Of a DNA stretch of 32,227 bases, positions 1-7,936 are shown in pieces. The DNA is from an uncultured Alphaproteobacteria bacterium (GTDB taxonomy: Bacteria; Pseudomonadota; Alphaproteobacteria; Caulobacterales; Hyphomonadaceae). The position numbers were made by a program, and so were the translations under genes. The stretch's first letter is position 1. The number at the start of each line of letters is the position of its first letter. The notes under the pieces are model-generated. The model worked only from the letters and a program-made list of their open reading frames with translations, was not told the DNA's origin and made no database searches. The stretch covers positions 1 through 32,227 of the forward strand of contig CAIMMO010000227.1 of assembly GCA_903842595.1 (NCBI GenBank), written 5' to 3'.

Positions 1-37
1 CGCCGGGCTTTCGCCCGCGCCCACGCTGACGCTTCAT
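1..37 (-). CDS. DUF4167-type protein, N-terminal fragment
   Basis: Only the first 12 codons lie in the window, reading MKRQRGRGRKPG from an ATG at 37-35 and running off the left edge. A good ribosome binding site (AGGAAGG) sits four bases upstream on the minus strand. The basic, Arg/Gly-rich opening is what I know from DUF4167 proteins of alphaproteobacteria, which commonly lie just downstream of prmC, and here prmC is the next gene upstream on the same strand. The function of that family is not established; the basic N-terminus suggests nucleic-acid binding. The call rests on 12 residues plus gene order, so it is probable rather than certain. Confidence 0.6.
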   Translation of the reverse strand, partial: MKRQRGRGRKPG

Positions 38-217
38 GAAACCTTCCTGATCTTCAGAGTACTCGCCCCAATCGGACGGGAGTTAGGCCGCTATCTTGCT
101 GACCAACCAGACGCTTGGCTGTAAATCGCCCGCAGTCCGTCACTGGCAACGCTAGCCTGTTTGAACGCCGCCGCCAAGCGCTTTCCTGTGGATACACAAG
201 GCGGCCCAAACCATGGT

Positions 218-1078
218 TTACGGTGCCTTTTGTGGCCTGCGGCCGAAAGCAGCGCGCGGTATGCCCGCCAGATCCGCGTACGCCGCCAGCTCAACTAGCC
301 CGGCTTCTGCCATGAGCGCGCAGACATCGTCCGCCTGGCCGGCCCCACACTCGACGCCGATCCAGCCGCAGGGCCGCACCCTCCGCGCATGAAAAGCGAT
401 GATGGCGCGATAAGCCGCCAGCCCGTCCCGTCCCGGGGTAAGCGCGAGGTGGGGATCATGGTCGATCACGTCACGCGAGAGCGCGCCCATCTCGTCGGCC
501 GTAATGTAAGGCGGGTTGGACAGAACGAGATCGACTGTCTCCGCCGGCGAACTCTCCCAGCCTCCTTGCACCAACGCCACCCGCGCCTCGACTCCCAGGG
601 CCTCCGCATTCCGCGCCGCCACCGCCAGTGCAGCCGCCGAGATATCGACGCCCTCGCCCGCCACGTCAGGCCGCTCTGCCAGCATGGACAGCACGATGCA
701 TCCCGACCCCACGCCCAGGTCGAGCACGCGCCCGCCCTGGGGCAGCCGCGCAATCCCCTGCTCGACCAGCAACTCCGTCTCCGGCCGTGGATCCAGCACA
801 TCCGGCGTCACGATGAACCGCCGCCCGTAGAACTCCCGCCAACCGCGAATGCGTGACACCGGTTCGTGCTTCAGCCGCCGCTGCACCGCGACCTCGAACG
901 CGGTGAGCCCGGCAGCATCGACTTGATCCGTTTCGCGCATGATCACATCGACAGGATCGATGCCCAGCACATGCGCCAGCAGCAGCCGCGCATCACGCAT
1001 CGGATTCTCGACGCCGGCCGCGCCAAGCCGCAGCACCGCCTCCCGCATTATCTCCCGCCAGTCGCAGTGTACGCTCAT
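218..1078 (-). CDS. prmC: Peptide chain release factor N5-glutamine methyltransferase PrmC (HemK)
   Basis: PrmC methylates the glutamine of the GGQ motif in release factors RF1 and RF2, using S-adenosylmethionine, in the cytoplasm. The 286-residue product has the usual layout: a helical N-terminal domain (about 1-90, with NPMRDARLLLAHVLG near 25-40), a Rossmann methyltransferase domain with SAM motif I VLDLGVGSGC at 118-127, and the diagnostic catalytic NPPY at 188-191. The open frame extends 21 codons further upstream, but family alignments start near the ATG at 1078 (MSVHCDWREIM). prfA, often its upstream partner, is not here: the upstream gene is slyX on the opposite strand. Downstream on the same strand comes a DUF4167 start, an arrangement familiar from alphaproteobacteria. 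Confidence 0.95.
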   Translation of the reverse strand: MSVHCDWREIMREAVLRLGAAGVENPMRDARLLLAHVLGIDPVDVIMRETDQVDAAGLTAFEVAVQRRLKHEPVSRIRGWREFYGRRFIVTPDVLDPRPETELLVEQGIARLPQGGRVLDLGVGSGCIVLSMLAERPDVAGEGVDISAAALAVAARNAEALGVEARVALVQGGWESSPAETVDLVLSNPPYITADEMGALSRDVIDHDPHLALTPGRDGLAAYRAIIAFHARRVRPCGWIGVECGAGQADDVCALMAEAGLVELAAYADLAGIPRAAFGRRPQKAP

Positions 1079-1125
1079 AGCCGCGCATGTAGCATGAGCG
1101 CCGCCGCTGTCATAAAGACCTGCCC

Positions 1126-1338
1126 ATGACCCACGATCCATCCCGCATCGACGAACTCGAAATCCGCGCGGCCCACCACGAGCGCATGATCGAGGATCTC
1201 AACACGACGATAACGGAGCAATGGAAGGAGATCGATCGCCTCAGGCGAGACATCCAGCGCCTCTCCGACCGCCTCGCCAACGCCGAGCAGGCAATCGGCC
1301 CCGAGCCGGGCGAGGAGCCGCCTCCGCCGCATTGGTGA
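1126..1338 (+). CDS. slyX: SlyX family coiled-coil protein
   Basis: The product is 70 residues, a typical SlyX length. It is almost entirely a predicted coiled coil: RIDELEIRAAHHERMIEDLN, then the family-typical QWKEIDRLRRDIQRLSDRL, ending in an acidic linker and the Pro-rich tail EEPPPPHW, which matches the PPPHY-like tail of SlyX proteins. The biochemical role of SlyX is unknown; the name comes from its position next to slyD in enterobacteria. It is divergent from prmC, with 47 bp between the starts, and convergent with the MOSC gene (6 bp apart). The ribosome binding site is weak. Confidence 0.88.
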   Translation: MTHDPSRIDELEIRAAHHERMIEDLNTTITEQWKEIDRLRRDIQRLSDRLANAEQAIGPEPGEEPPPPHW

Positions 1339-1344
1339 GCGCGG

Positions 1345-2106
1345 TCAACCGCTTACCTCATCCCCAACACTGACACGCCCACTCCCTGTCACTGAAAAAT
1401 ACGTCCCCAGCGTATCCCGCCCGAAATGCTCGCGTAGCATGCCCACCATGTCGATATCGCGCGCCCCCGTCTCCAGGTTTACATGCGTCGCCACGCAGCG
1501 CACGATCGGCTTGAACACGGAAAGCGTCGCCTCGCCGACGCTCAGTGACTGCCCTGCAACCCACTCATCCTCGGCCCACGGCTTCAATCCGTCGACATAG
1601 ATGTTGGCGCGAAAGCGCAGTGGATCGACGTCCACACCGATAGCCTGCGCCACAGCACGAAAGCTCGCAAGATTCATCACCGATACGAAGCCCTGCGGAT
1701 GATCCATGAAGCGATAGCCGCGCGGACTTTCCAGCACGCGCAACTTGCCCTGAGCTTCTTCGCCGAGGAATGCCTGCAGGAAAAGCTCGATCGACGCGCG
1801 CCCCTCTTCGGTCGAAAGCTTCGCCTCGACTCCGAAGCCAGACGCATCGCCGAAATGAAACGACCCCGTCGCATCATCCAGCCGCGTCCTGATCCGCGCC
1901 AATGAAGGAAACCGCGACAGCACTGTGAAACGCTGCTTCGAAATGTGCTTCGGTTTCTCCGGATCAAACCCCGACGGCCCCACCTCGATCGCGTAGTCAC
2001 GATCTCCGGGAAAATACTCACCCGCCGCGAGCTGCGCCTGCGTCATGTGCTCCGGCGAGAGGCCCTTCACCGGATGCCGATAGATGCTCTCAACCGTCGC
2101 GCGCAT
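1345..2106 (-). CDS. MOSC domain-containing protein
   Basis: The 253-residue protein has an N-terminal beta-barrel MOSC_N region (VESIYRHPVKGLSPE near residue 5, then PGDRDYAIE near 34) followed by a MOSC domain (about 140-250: LRFRANIYVDG, then VRCVATHVNLETGARDIDM, with the conserved Cys in RC and the T-V-N-ETG-RD signature). MOSC proteins are related to the molybdenum-cofactor sulfurase C-terminus and to the amidoxime-reducing YiiM/YcbX group; the Cys is thought to bind Moco or sulfur. No ferredoxin domain is attached, unlike E. coli YcbX. The start is well supported by AGGAGA six bases before the ATG. The exact substrate cannot be told. Confidence 0.88.
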   Translation of the reverse strand: MRATVESIYRHPVKGLSPEHMTQAQLAAGEYFPGDRDYAIEVGPSGFDPEKPKHISKQRFTVLSRFPSLARIRTRLDDATGSFHFGDASGFGVEAKLSTEEGRASIELFLQAFLGEEAQGKLRVLESPRGYRFMDHPQGFVSVMNLASFRAVAQAIGVDVDPLRFRANIYVDGLKPWAEDEWVAGQSLSVGEATLSVFKPIVRCVATHVNLETGARDIDMVGMLREHFGRDTLGTYFSVTGSGRVSVGDEVSG

Positions 2107-2807
2107 GCTGCGTCTCCTGTCGACCCCGCCTAAAACATCCCTACCCCGGATGCCAGCGCCCGGCTCCGTCTCGCAGCATTCAGTGAGTTGTTCTCGGGCA
2201 AGCCGAAAGCGCGACCCGGGGATCCCGGTGTCTGCGTCAAGGGGACCGAACCAATTCCCCAGCTGACAGAGACCCCGCCAGAACCACCCGATTCTGGACG
2301 CATGTTTCCGGTCTCGATCCGAACAATATCAAGCCCTTGTACAAACCGATCCCGCCGATTCCGGACACGTGCGTCCGCCGTGCCCACAGGTGTCCTAGAA
2401 TGCTTGCATCCACTCGGCAGGCGGGCGACTGATCACCGTTCAGCAGCGCGGTGTGGGTGCAGGCAGAGCTTGAATAACCTCTCGAGCCAACGAGACTGGG
2501 CGTTGTCCGGGGACTCGCCCTGAACGGGCCGGCCCGCTCGCCGGCAGCCTCAACGGCGCCAGGCGTATGACATGCAAGCTGCGGTGCGCAGGCTGCCGCA
2601 CAACAACTGCCGGGGACGCGGGATCCGCGAACCGCTTCCTGCCGGTAGCTCCGCCACAAGCTGAGACGCCGGATACGCGGCGCATCCCGCGTCCCCGGGC
2701 CCTCCACTCAGTTTGGAGACCAAGGGAGACAGCATGACAGGCGGACCACACCGGCATAAAGGCGAGCCTGTGACTGATGATGTCTGCGAGCCGCAGCTGG
2801 GCAACGC
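2107..2807. other. 700-bp stretch without a recognisable gene
   Basis: Several frames stay open here on both strands, but none gives a protein I recognise, none has a convincing ribosome binding site, and their composition (Arg/Pro/Ser-rich) is that of GC-rich non-coding DNA. Visible structure: a 12-bp palindrome CGGGCCGGCCCG at 2525-2536 and a large inverted repeat at 2610-2698 (separate entry). The stretch must hold the promoter of the MOSC gene at its left end, since that gene starts at 2106 on the minus strand. It may be remains of a lost gene or a mobile repeat. Confidence 0.5.
2610..2698. repeat. Inverted repeat with 15-bp perfect arms
   Basis: The left arm CCGGGGACGCGGGAT (2610-2624) is exactly complementary to the right arm ATCCCGCGTCCCCGG (2684-2698), with 59 bp between. 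The inner part is itself GC-rich and can fold further. It is too long-looped for a simple terminator and has no T-run. It could be a palindromic dispersed element or a structured RNA; the sequence alone does not decide. Confidence 0.7.
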
Positions 2808-3275
2808 TCACCCCCGCCCGCGATACCCCTGCACGCCCGTGTCCGGAACCCATAGTCCCGCCGGTGCGACCCCCGTCTGCCAGAACACGTCGATCGGAAT
2901 GCCGCCGCGCGGATACCAGTAGCCGGCAATCCGCAGCCAGGACGGCGCGAGCAGGTCGACGAGCCTCTTGCCAATCGCAACCGTGCAGTCCTCGTGAAAG
3001 GCGCCGTGATTGCGGAACGAAGTTAGATAGAGCTTCAGGCTCTTGCTCTCCACGATCCAGTCGGCCGGCGCGTAGTCGATCACGAGGTGGGCAAAGTCCG
3101 GCTGGCCTGTCACGGGGCATAGCGAGGTGAATTCCGGCGCAGTGAAGCGTGAAAGATACAGTGTTCCGGGATGCGGATTGGGGACCCGCTCAAGAACCGC
3201 CTGGTCAGGTGATGCCGGCAAAGTCGTCTGCGCGCCGAGCTGTGTCAGCCCAGAGGGAGTTGAAGGTGAATTCAT
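2808..3275 (-). CDS. queF: NADPH-dependent 7-cyano-7-deazaguanine reductase QueF
   Basis: QueF reduces preQ0 to preQ1, a four-electron NADPH-dependent nitrile reduction in the biosynthesis of the tRNA base queuosine. The 155-residue product is the short, single-domain (YkvM-type) form. It carries the catalytic Cys in [10 protein letters not shown] (C53), the active-site Asp in the same motif (D60), the QueF signature [15 protein letters not shown] (76-90), and FHED (93-96), which holds the substrate-binding His/Glu. The frame is open to 3479, but residues before [10 protein letters not shown] do not look like QueF, so the ATG at 3275 is chosen; its ribosome binding site is weak. No preQ1 riboswitch was recognised upstream. 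A possible preQ0/queuosine-precursor transporter gene (VUT) lies at 25329-26012. Confidence 0.96.
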   Translation of the reverse strand: MNSPSTPSGLTQLGAQTTLPASPDQAVLERVPNPHPGTLYLSRFTAPEFTSLCPVTGQPDFAHLVIDYAPADWIVESKSLKLYLTSFRNHGAFHEDCTVAIGKRLVDLLAPSWLRIAGYWYPRGGIPIDVFWQTGVAPAGLWVPDTGVQGYRGRG

Positions 3276-3617
3276 GCGGCTTGATGGCCCCGCAGCAAAC
3301 TTTCGGCAATAGGCGGGTCCGATTCGTCGGCGCGCAGACGGAGTTTTCCGTGAATCGCCCGGCGCACCGTCATTAAGCTGTCGCTTACCACGCCAGGCGT
3401 AACGTCGCGGGCGCCCAATCATAGGGCGAGTGACCCAAGGGTTGTCATGAAATTGTGCGGGTACGCTGCGCCGCCGCATGGATTGGTCGAACCGCTTCTG
3501 GTGTGTCCGCCCAAATCGTCATGGTCGTCCGCGAGACGGAGGCGCTCCCCGGCGCGTCCGCACTTGCAAAGCCGCGTCTGCGGGTCGGTTCAACAAGAGG
3601 GGAAAAGGGTATTGATT
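3276..3617. promoter_or_regulatory. Divergent intergenic region, queF / TorF-like gene
   Basis: These 342 bases separate the starts of queF (minus) and the TorF-like porin (plus), so promoters for both must be here. I could not pick a convincing -35/-10 pair for either gene, and no known riboswitch is evident. An upstream in-frame ATG at 3447 for the porin would add 57 residues ahead of the signal peptide and is rejected. Confidence 0.4.
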
Positions 3618-4319
3618 ATGCGCAACCTCCTGATCTTTAGCGTCCTGGCCGCTGCCTCGACTGCTCCCGCCTTTGCCCAGGAAGTCACTGTGTCCGGCAA
3701 CGTTGCCCTCACGACGGATTATGTCTTCCGCGGCGTCTCACAGTCGGACCAGGGCCCGGCCGTCCAGGGCGGCTTCGACGTCGCTTTCGGCGACTCGGGC
3801 GCGTACGCGGGCGCCTGGGCCTCGAACATCAATTTCGGCACCGGCGGCTCCAACCTCGAACTCGACCTCTATGGCGGCTTCAAGTTCGCCCTCGGCCCGG
3901 TCGCCATGGATGTCGGCGTCGCCGGCTACTTTTATCCGAGCGCCTCGGATGACACCGCCGAACTCGACTACTACGAAGGTTATGTGAAGCCCTCGATCGC
4001 CCTCACCGACCAGATCACGCTGGGCGGCGCGGTCTACTGGTCGCCGGAATTCACCGGTGAGTCGGGCGATGGCGTCTATGCGGAAGTGAACGGCGCCTTT
4101 GTCGCTAGCCCGGAACTGACCTTCTCCGGCGCGGTCGGCATGCAGACGGTCGATGCCACCGGCTTCTTCGCCGGCGAAGACGATTACACGACCTGGAACG
4201 CTGGCGGCACCTACTCCGCCATGGGTCTAGGCTTCGACCTCCGCTATGCCGGCACTGACGTTGACAACGCCGCGATCTATGACGACCGCGTCATCTTCAC
4301 GATCAAGCGTGCTATGTAG
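3618..4319 (+). CDS. TorF family putative porin (TIGR02001-like outer membrane protein)
   Basis: The 233-residue protein starts with a clear Sec signal peptide (MRNLLIFSVLAAASTAPAFA, cleavage before QEVTVSG) and continues with the family opening VTVSGNVALTTDYVFRGVSQS, alternating amphipathic strands rich in Gly, Tyr and acidic residues, and a terminal strand DDRVIFTIKRAM. This matches the TIGR02001/TorF-type family, predicted small outer-membrane beta-barrels; the substrate is unknown. The start is set by the signal peptide and a purine-rich Shine-Dalgarno stretch (GAGGGGAAAAGGG) before the ATG. In other alphaproteobacteria such genes often sit with glnK/amtB; those are absent here. A strong hairpin follows at 4388. 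Confidence 0.85.
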   Translation: MRNLLIFSVLAAASTAPAFAQEVTVSGNVALTTDYVFRGVSQSDQGPAVQGGFDVAFGDSGAYAGAWASNINFGTGGSNLELDLYGGFKFALGPVAMDVGVAGYFYPSASDDTAELDYYEGYVKPSIALTDQITLGGAVYWSPEFTGESGDGVYAEVNGAFVASPELTFSGAVGMQTVDATGFFAGEDDYTTWNAGGTYSAMGLGFDLRYAGTDVDNAAIYDDRVIFTIKRAM

Positions 4320-4387
4320 TTTCCGTCCCCCCTCTCCAGGAGGGACTGAAATAACGGTTGCCTGACGGCCCTGCCGTCGGAAACATG

Positions 4388-4415
4388 GGAGCCGCCACGG
4401 AAACGTGGCGGCTCC
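4388..4415 (+). terminator. Hairpin after the TorF-like gene
   Basis: A perfect 12-bp stem (GGAGCCGCCACG / CGTGGCGGCTCC) closes a GAAA tetraloop, followed by TGCCGTTT. The stem is very stable but the T-run is poor, so termination is likely rather than certain. It separates the porin gene from the antiporter gene, whose start codon lies 30 bp downstream. Confidence 0.7.
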
Positions 4416-4445
4416 TGCCGTTTGGATGCAGGCACCCGGAGGCCC

Positions 4446-6146
4446 ATGACCGCAGTTGAAACCCTGCAGCCTGCCATCATTTATCTCGGCGCGGGGCTGG
4501 CGGCGGCGCTTGCCTCGCGCGCCGCACGGCTGAGCCCCATCGTCGGCTATCTTGTCGCCGGCCTCGTAATCGGGCCGTCCGGCTTCGGCCTCGTCCAGAA
4601 CAATGAGACCGCACGCTTTCTTGCAGACCTCGGCGTGGTATTCCTGCTGTTCGACATCGGCCTGCATTTCTCGCTGAAGGAGATCCGCACCCGCCGCGCC
4701 GACATGATCGGACTTGCACCGCTGCAGATAGTCCTGTGCGGCCTGGCCTTCGCGATGATCGGGGTCGCGTTTGGGTTTCCATGGCCCGTCGCAGTGCTGG
4801 TCGGCGTCTCGCTCGCCCTCTCCTCCACGGCTGTGGTCGCGCGCCTTCTTGCCGACCGCAACCAGCCCGGCTGCCCGATGGGACGCTCGGCGACGGCCGT
4901 TCTGGTGGCGCAGGATATCGTCGCCATCTTCCTGCTGACTTTCGCAGCCTCGCTCGGCGGCGATCCAAATCTCCTGGGCGCCGAGGTGGTGATCGTTCTC
5001 GGCAAGGCAGTGCTCGCCCTCGCCATCGCCATCCTCGCCGGACGCTTCGTCGTGCGCCCGCTCTTCGAATCGCTGGCCGCGACCGGCAATCGCGAGACCT
5101 TCACTGTCGTCGCGCTGTTCATCGTACTGGCTGCCAGCGCAGCCACCGCGCGCGCGGACCTCTCGCTGACGCTAGGCGCATTCCTGGCTGGCATGGCGCT
5201 GTCCGACACACCCTATCGCAATACGGTGCAGGCGGAGGTGAAGCCCTTCTCCGGTCTCCTGCTCGGCCTGTTCTTCATGAGTGTGGGCATGAGCGTGAAC
5301 CTGCCTGCCATGGCCTATATCTGGCCCGCCGTTCTAGCGACCGCGCTGGTCATCGTCATCGTCAAGACGGTGGTAGTGTTCACGGCAGCCCGCCTCAACG
5401 GCTGGGCCGTCCCTGGCGCAACGCAGCTCGGCTTTCTTCTTTCGCAGGGTTCGGAGTTCACCCTCGTCATCGTCGGCATCGCGACAATTTCCGCCGCGAT
5501 GCCGGGCGCATGGGCCGGCGTGCTGACGGCGGCGGTCGCCGTCACGCTGGTCGCCGCGCCAATCTGGACCGCGCTCGGACTGCACATCGCGCGGATCCTT
5601 GCCGAGCGCCGCAAGGACGTTGTGGTCGACGCGGAAGAAGTGGCGCAGGAACATCCTGTTCTGATCTTCGGCATGACGACCGAAGGCCGCCTCGCCGCTG
5701 ACGCACTGCGGGACCACGACATTGCTTGCATCGGCGTCGACAGCGACCCCGATCGCTTCGTCGCCGCCGCGTCGGACGGATACGACATGGTGTTCGGCGA
5801 TGCGCGCGATCTCCGTATCATGGAAAGCCTCGACGCCAGGCGATCGAAGGCAATCGTGCTCGGCGCACGTGGTCTCGGTGCAGTCGAAGCTTTCAGGCTT
5901 GCGACCGCCGAGCAGCCCTGCTTCATCGCCGCAAGCTCGACACAGGAGCGCGCCGAACTCGCAGCCCTCGGCTTCCGCGCTCACATCGCTCACGCCGAAC
6001 CGCGCGGACTGGAACTCGCGACGGACCTGCTGCAGCGGCTGGGCATCGATCAGGAGCGCATCACCGCCTGGGTGAAGGACCAGGCCGAGCGGCGCGGCCT
6101 GCCCGACAGCGCGACCGAGCCGAGGACTGTCGTCGAAGCCGCCTAG
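4446..6146 (+). CDS. Kef-type (CPA2) cation/proton antiporter with C-terminal RCK domain
   Basis: The 566-residue product has an N-terminal membrane domain of about 12 helices (to about residue 385) with CPA2 signatures: SPIVGYLVAGLVIGPSGFGL (31-50), LFDIGLHFSLKEI, ALSSTAVVARLL, QDIVAIFLL, and LTLGAFLAGMALSDTPYRN followed by PFSGLLLGLFFMSVGM. A TrkA-N/RCK nucleotide-binding domain follows from about residue 404. It probably exchanges K+ or Na+ for protons across the inner membrane under nucleotide control. The RCK glycine loop reads FGMTTEGR rather than the usual GxGxxG. An in-frame ATG at 4422 exists, but GGAGG lies just before the ATG at 4446, although only three bases away. Its TAG stop interlocks with the bioY stop (CTAG, 6143-6146). 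KefB, KefC or another subtype cannot be assigned. Confidence 0.9.
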   Translation: MTAVETLQPAIIYLGAGLAAALASRAARLSPIVGYLVAGLVIGPSGFGLVQNNETARFLADLGVVFLLFDIGLHFSLKEIRTRRADMIGLAPLQIVLCGLAFAMIGVAFGFPWPVAVLVGVSLALSSTAVVARLLADRNQPGCPMGRSATAVLVAQDIVAIFLLTFAASLGGDPNLLGAEVVIVLGKAVLALAIAILAGRFVVRPLFESLAATGNRETFTVVALFIVLAASAATARADLSLTLGAFLAGMALSDTPYRNTVQAEVKPFSGLLLGLFFMSVGMSVNLPAMAYIWPAVLATALVIVIVKTVVVFTAARLNGWAVPGATQLGFLLSQGSEFTLVIVGIATISAAMPGAWAGVLTAAVAVTLVAAPIWTALGLHIARILAERRKDVVVDAEEVAQEHPVLIFGMTTEGRLAADALRDHDIACIGVDSDPDRFVAAASDGYDMVFGDARDLRIMESLDARRSKAIVLGARGLGAVEAFRLATAEQPCFIAASSTQERAELAALGFRAHIAHAEPRGLELATDLLQRLGIDQERITAWVKDQAERRGLPDSATEPRTVVEAA

Positions 6147-6718
6147 GTCTGCATCGCGCGGATACGCGGCTCGGCCAGCTTCACGACCGCAACCGCAAGC
6201 AGCGACTTCAGCACGGCGCCGGTCACGAACGGCCAGACGCCCGACGCGAATGCCGGCTCTGCGCCGATCAACATCGACAGACGCGCCCAGCCGCAAGCGA
6301 GGATCAGCCCATGGCCTGCAAGGAACACTGCCAGCATCGGGGCCCACGCGCGCAAGAGCGGCTGCTCTGTAAGCCAGCCGCAAACGAAGGCAGCGAGCGC
6401 AAAGCCCGCGAGATATCCCGCCGTCGGTCCAGAGAAGGGGGCGAGTCCGCCCAAGCCGTCGGCAAGGACCGGCAGGCCGAGCGCCGCCTGCGTCAGCCAG
6501 GTTATCACGATCGCAAAGCCGAGCCGCGCGCCAGCCATGCCGGCCACCATGAGGACCGCAAATGTCTGCATCGTCATCGGCACCGGATACATCGGGGCCG
6601 ACATCCAGGAGGAGGCCGCAATCAGCCAGCTCCCGATCAGCACCGCGCCGATGCGCCAGGCGGTCGGGCGCTCTGCCAGCCAGGCGCGCAAAGGCGCTAC
6701 GTGAACCTGCGTCGTCAT
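6143..6718 (-). CDS. bioY: BioY family biotin transporter (ECF S component)
   Basis: This 191-residue, six-helix membrane protein has BioY hallmarks: MSAPMYPVPMTMQTFAVLM (the PVPxTxQT motif), GARLGFAIVITWLTQAALGLPVLADGLGG, and APFSGPTAGYLAGF. BioY binds biotin and works alone or with the BioMN energy-coupling module; no bioM or bioN is next to it. The open frame runs further upstream, but the family start is the ATG at 6718 (MTTQVHVAPLRAW). The preceding Shine-Dalgarno sequence is weak (GGACG). No BioR-type box (TTATCTATAA-like) was recognised upstream. It is convergent with the antiporter, sharing the CTAG stop overlap. Confidence 0.93.
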   Translation of the reverse strand: MTTQVHVAPLRAWLAERPTAWRIGAVLIGSWLIAASSWMSAPMYPVPMTMQTFAVLMVAGMAGARLGFAIVITWLTQAALGLPVLADGLGGLAPFSGPTAGYLAGFALAAFVCGWLTEQPLLRAWAPMLAVFLAGHGLILACGWARLSMLIGAEPAFASGVWPFVTGAVLKSLLAVAVVKLAEPRIRAMQT

Positions 6719-6860
6719 CCGGCGTCCAACCCTGCCATTACTCCTTAGCTTAGTACGCCGCGCACGATAGGCTCCGCGCCGAGTTGCCGCATGGTGGAGA
6801 TTCGTGCCTAATCCAGCCTCGCACCACGCGCGTAGACGATCGCGCACCTGGAAACACAGT

Positions 6861-7802
6861 ATGAAACTCTGGCAGCCCCTTTCCGCAATTGCACTGGCCT
6901 GCCTTCCGTCCGCGGCATGCGCAACGCGCGAGATTCCGATAGCCGAGCTTCAGCTGCAGTATGGCTTGCCCACCTCGCGAACCTTTGAGCCATCGGCTGG
7001 CGTGCGTGTTCATTATACGGATGAAGGCAGGCGCGGCGGACGCACACTCATCCTGGTGCATGGCTTTGCCGCGTCCGTGCATGCGTGGCGTCCCTGGATC
7101 GATCGTCTCGCTGGCGAGTATCGCCTTGTCGCCATCGACCTGCCCGGCCACGGACTGACGCAGACGCCCCCGGGCTATCGCGCAACGATTGAAGGGAACG
7201 CGCAGCTGGTTGAGGATCTTGCCGACCACCTCGGCATCGATCGCTTCGTGCTCGCCGGCAACTCGATGGGCGGCGCCGTTTCGATGGCCTACGCGATGGA
7301 GCATTCGGCGCGCTTGCAGGGGCTGGTCCTCGTCTCGCCCGCCGGTTGGCCTGGGCAAGGCGGCGGCGCACCCGGAGGCTTCTCCATCCTGAACAACGAG
7401 GCCGGACGCTTCCTTCTGAAGCTGATGGACCCGCGCATCGTGGTCGGCGGCGGACTCAAGTCCGCCTATGTCGAGGAAGCGCTTGTCACCGACGCCGTTG
7501 TCGATCGCTACGCCGAGCTTGCCATGGGCGAAGGACATCGCGACGTGCTGCTGACGCAGCGCTCGCAACCTGAGAGGCCATGGACCCCGGCGTCCTTCGC
7601 GACCATCCGCACGCCCACACTTGTGATGGTCGGCGAGAAGGATGCGTTGATCCCGCCTGTCAACGGCCGTGCACTTGCCCACGCCATCCCCGATGCATAT
7701 CTCGTCACTTATCCCGAGGGTGGACACCTGCCGATGGAACAGCTGCCCGATCAGACGGTGCAGCATCTTCTCGCCTTCATCCGCGGTCTGCCTCCACGCT
7801 GA
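6861..7802 (+). CDS. Alpha/beta hydrolase, exported or lipoprotein
   Basis: The 313-residue protein has an N-terminal hydrophobic signal ending in a possible lipobox (ALAC or SAAC near residues 13-20; neither is ideal), then a full alpha/beta hydrolase fold: oxyanion segment LVHGFAAS (about 65-72), DLPGHGLT, nucleophile elbow GNSMGG (Ser about 135), an acid Asp in VGEKDALIPP and the catalytic His in EGGHLPMEQ (about 288). The dienelactone-hydrolase/MhpC-like arrangement fits an esterase or C-C bond hydrolase; the substrate is unknown. The start is the ATG at 6861, which puts the signal peptide at the N-terminus; a longer frame from 6804 would bury it behind a basic extension. It is divergent from bioY. 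Confidence 0.85.
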   Translation: MKLWQPLSAIALACLPSAACATREIPIAELQLQYGLPTSRTFEPSAGVRVHYTDEGRRGGRTLILVHGFAASVHAWRPWIDRLAGEYRLVAIDLPGHGLTQTPPGYRATIEGNAQLVEDLADHLGIDRFVLAGNSMGGAVSMAYAMEHSARLQGLVLVSPAGWPGQGGGAPGGFSILNNEAGRFLLKLMDPRIVVGGGLKSAYVEEALVTDAVVDRYAELAMGEGHRDVLLTQRSQPERPWTPASFATIRTPTLVMVGEKDALIPPVNGRALAHAIPDAYLVTYPEGGHLPMEQLPDQTVQHLLAFIRGLPPR

Positions 7803-7936
7803 CGAGCTGCGGAAAGCTACTTCTTGCGCGCCATATGCAGAGGCGCCCCTGAAATAGGCAGAACTGACCACGCAGCGCTCTGGCGGCTGTCTGGTGGATT
7901 CTGGCATAAGCAGCTTCAAAGGTTGAGGAGATCGGC

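Noticed and set aside
2440-3120. Long minus-strand frame overlapping queF
   Set aside because: It lies in a different frame over queF, is Arg/Pro/Gly-rich with no recognisable domain, and queF is certain.
3276-3480. preQ1 riboswitch upstream of queF
   Set aside because: No preQ1-I/II-like stem plus A-rich tail could be found on the minus strand.
3447-3617. Upstream start for the TorF-like gene
   Set aside because: It would place 57 Arg-rich residues before a clear signal peptide.
6719-6860. BioR box in the bioY promoter region
   Set aside because: No TTATCTATAA-like palindrome is present.
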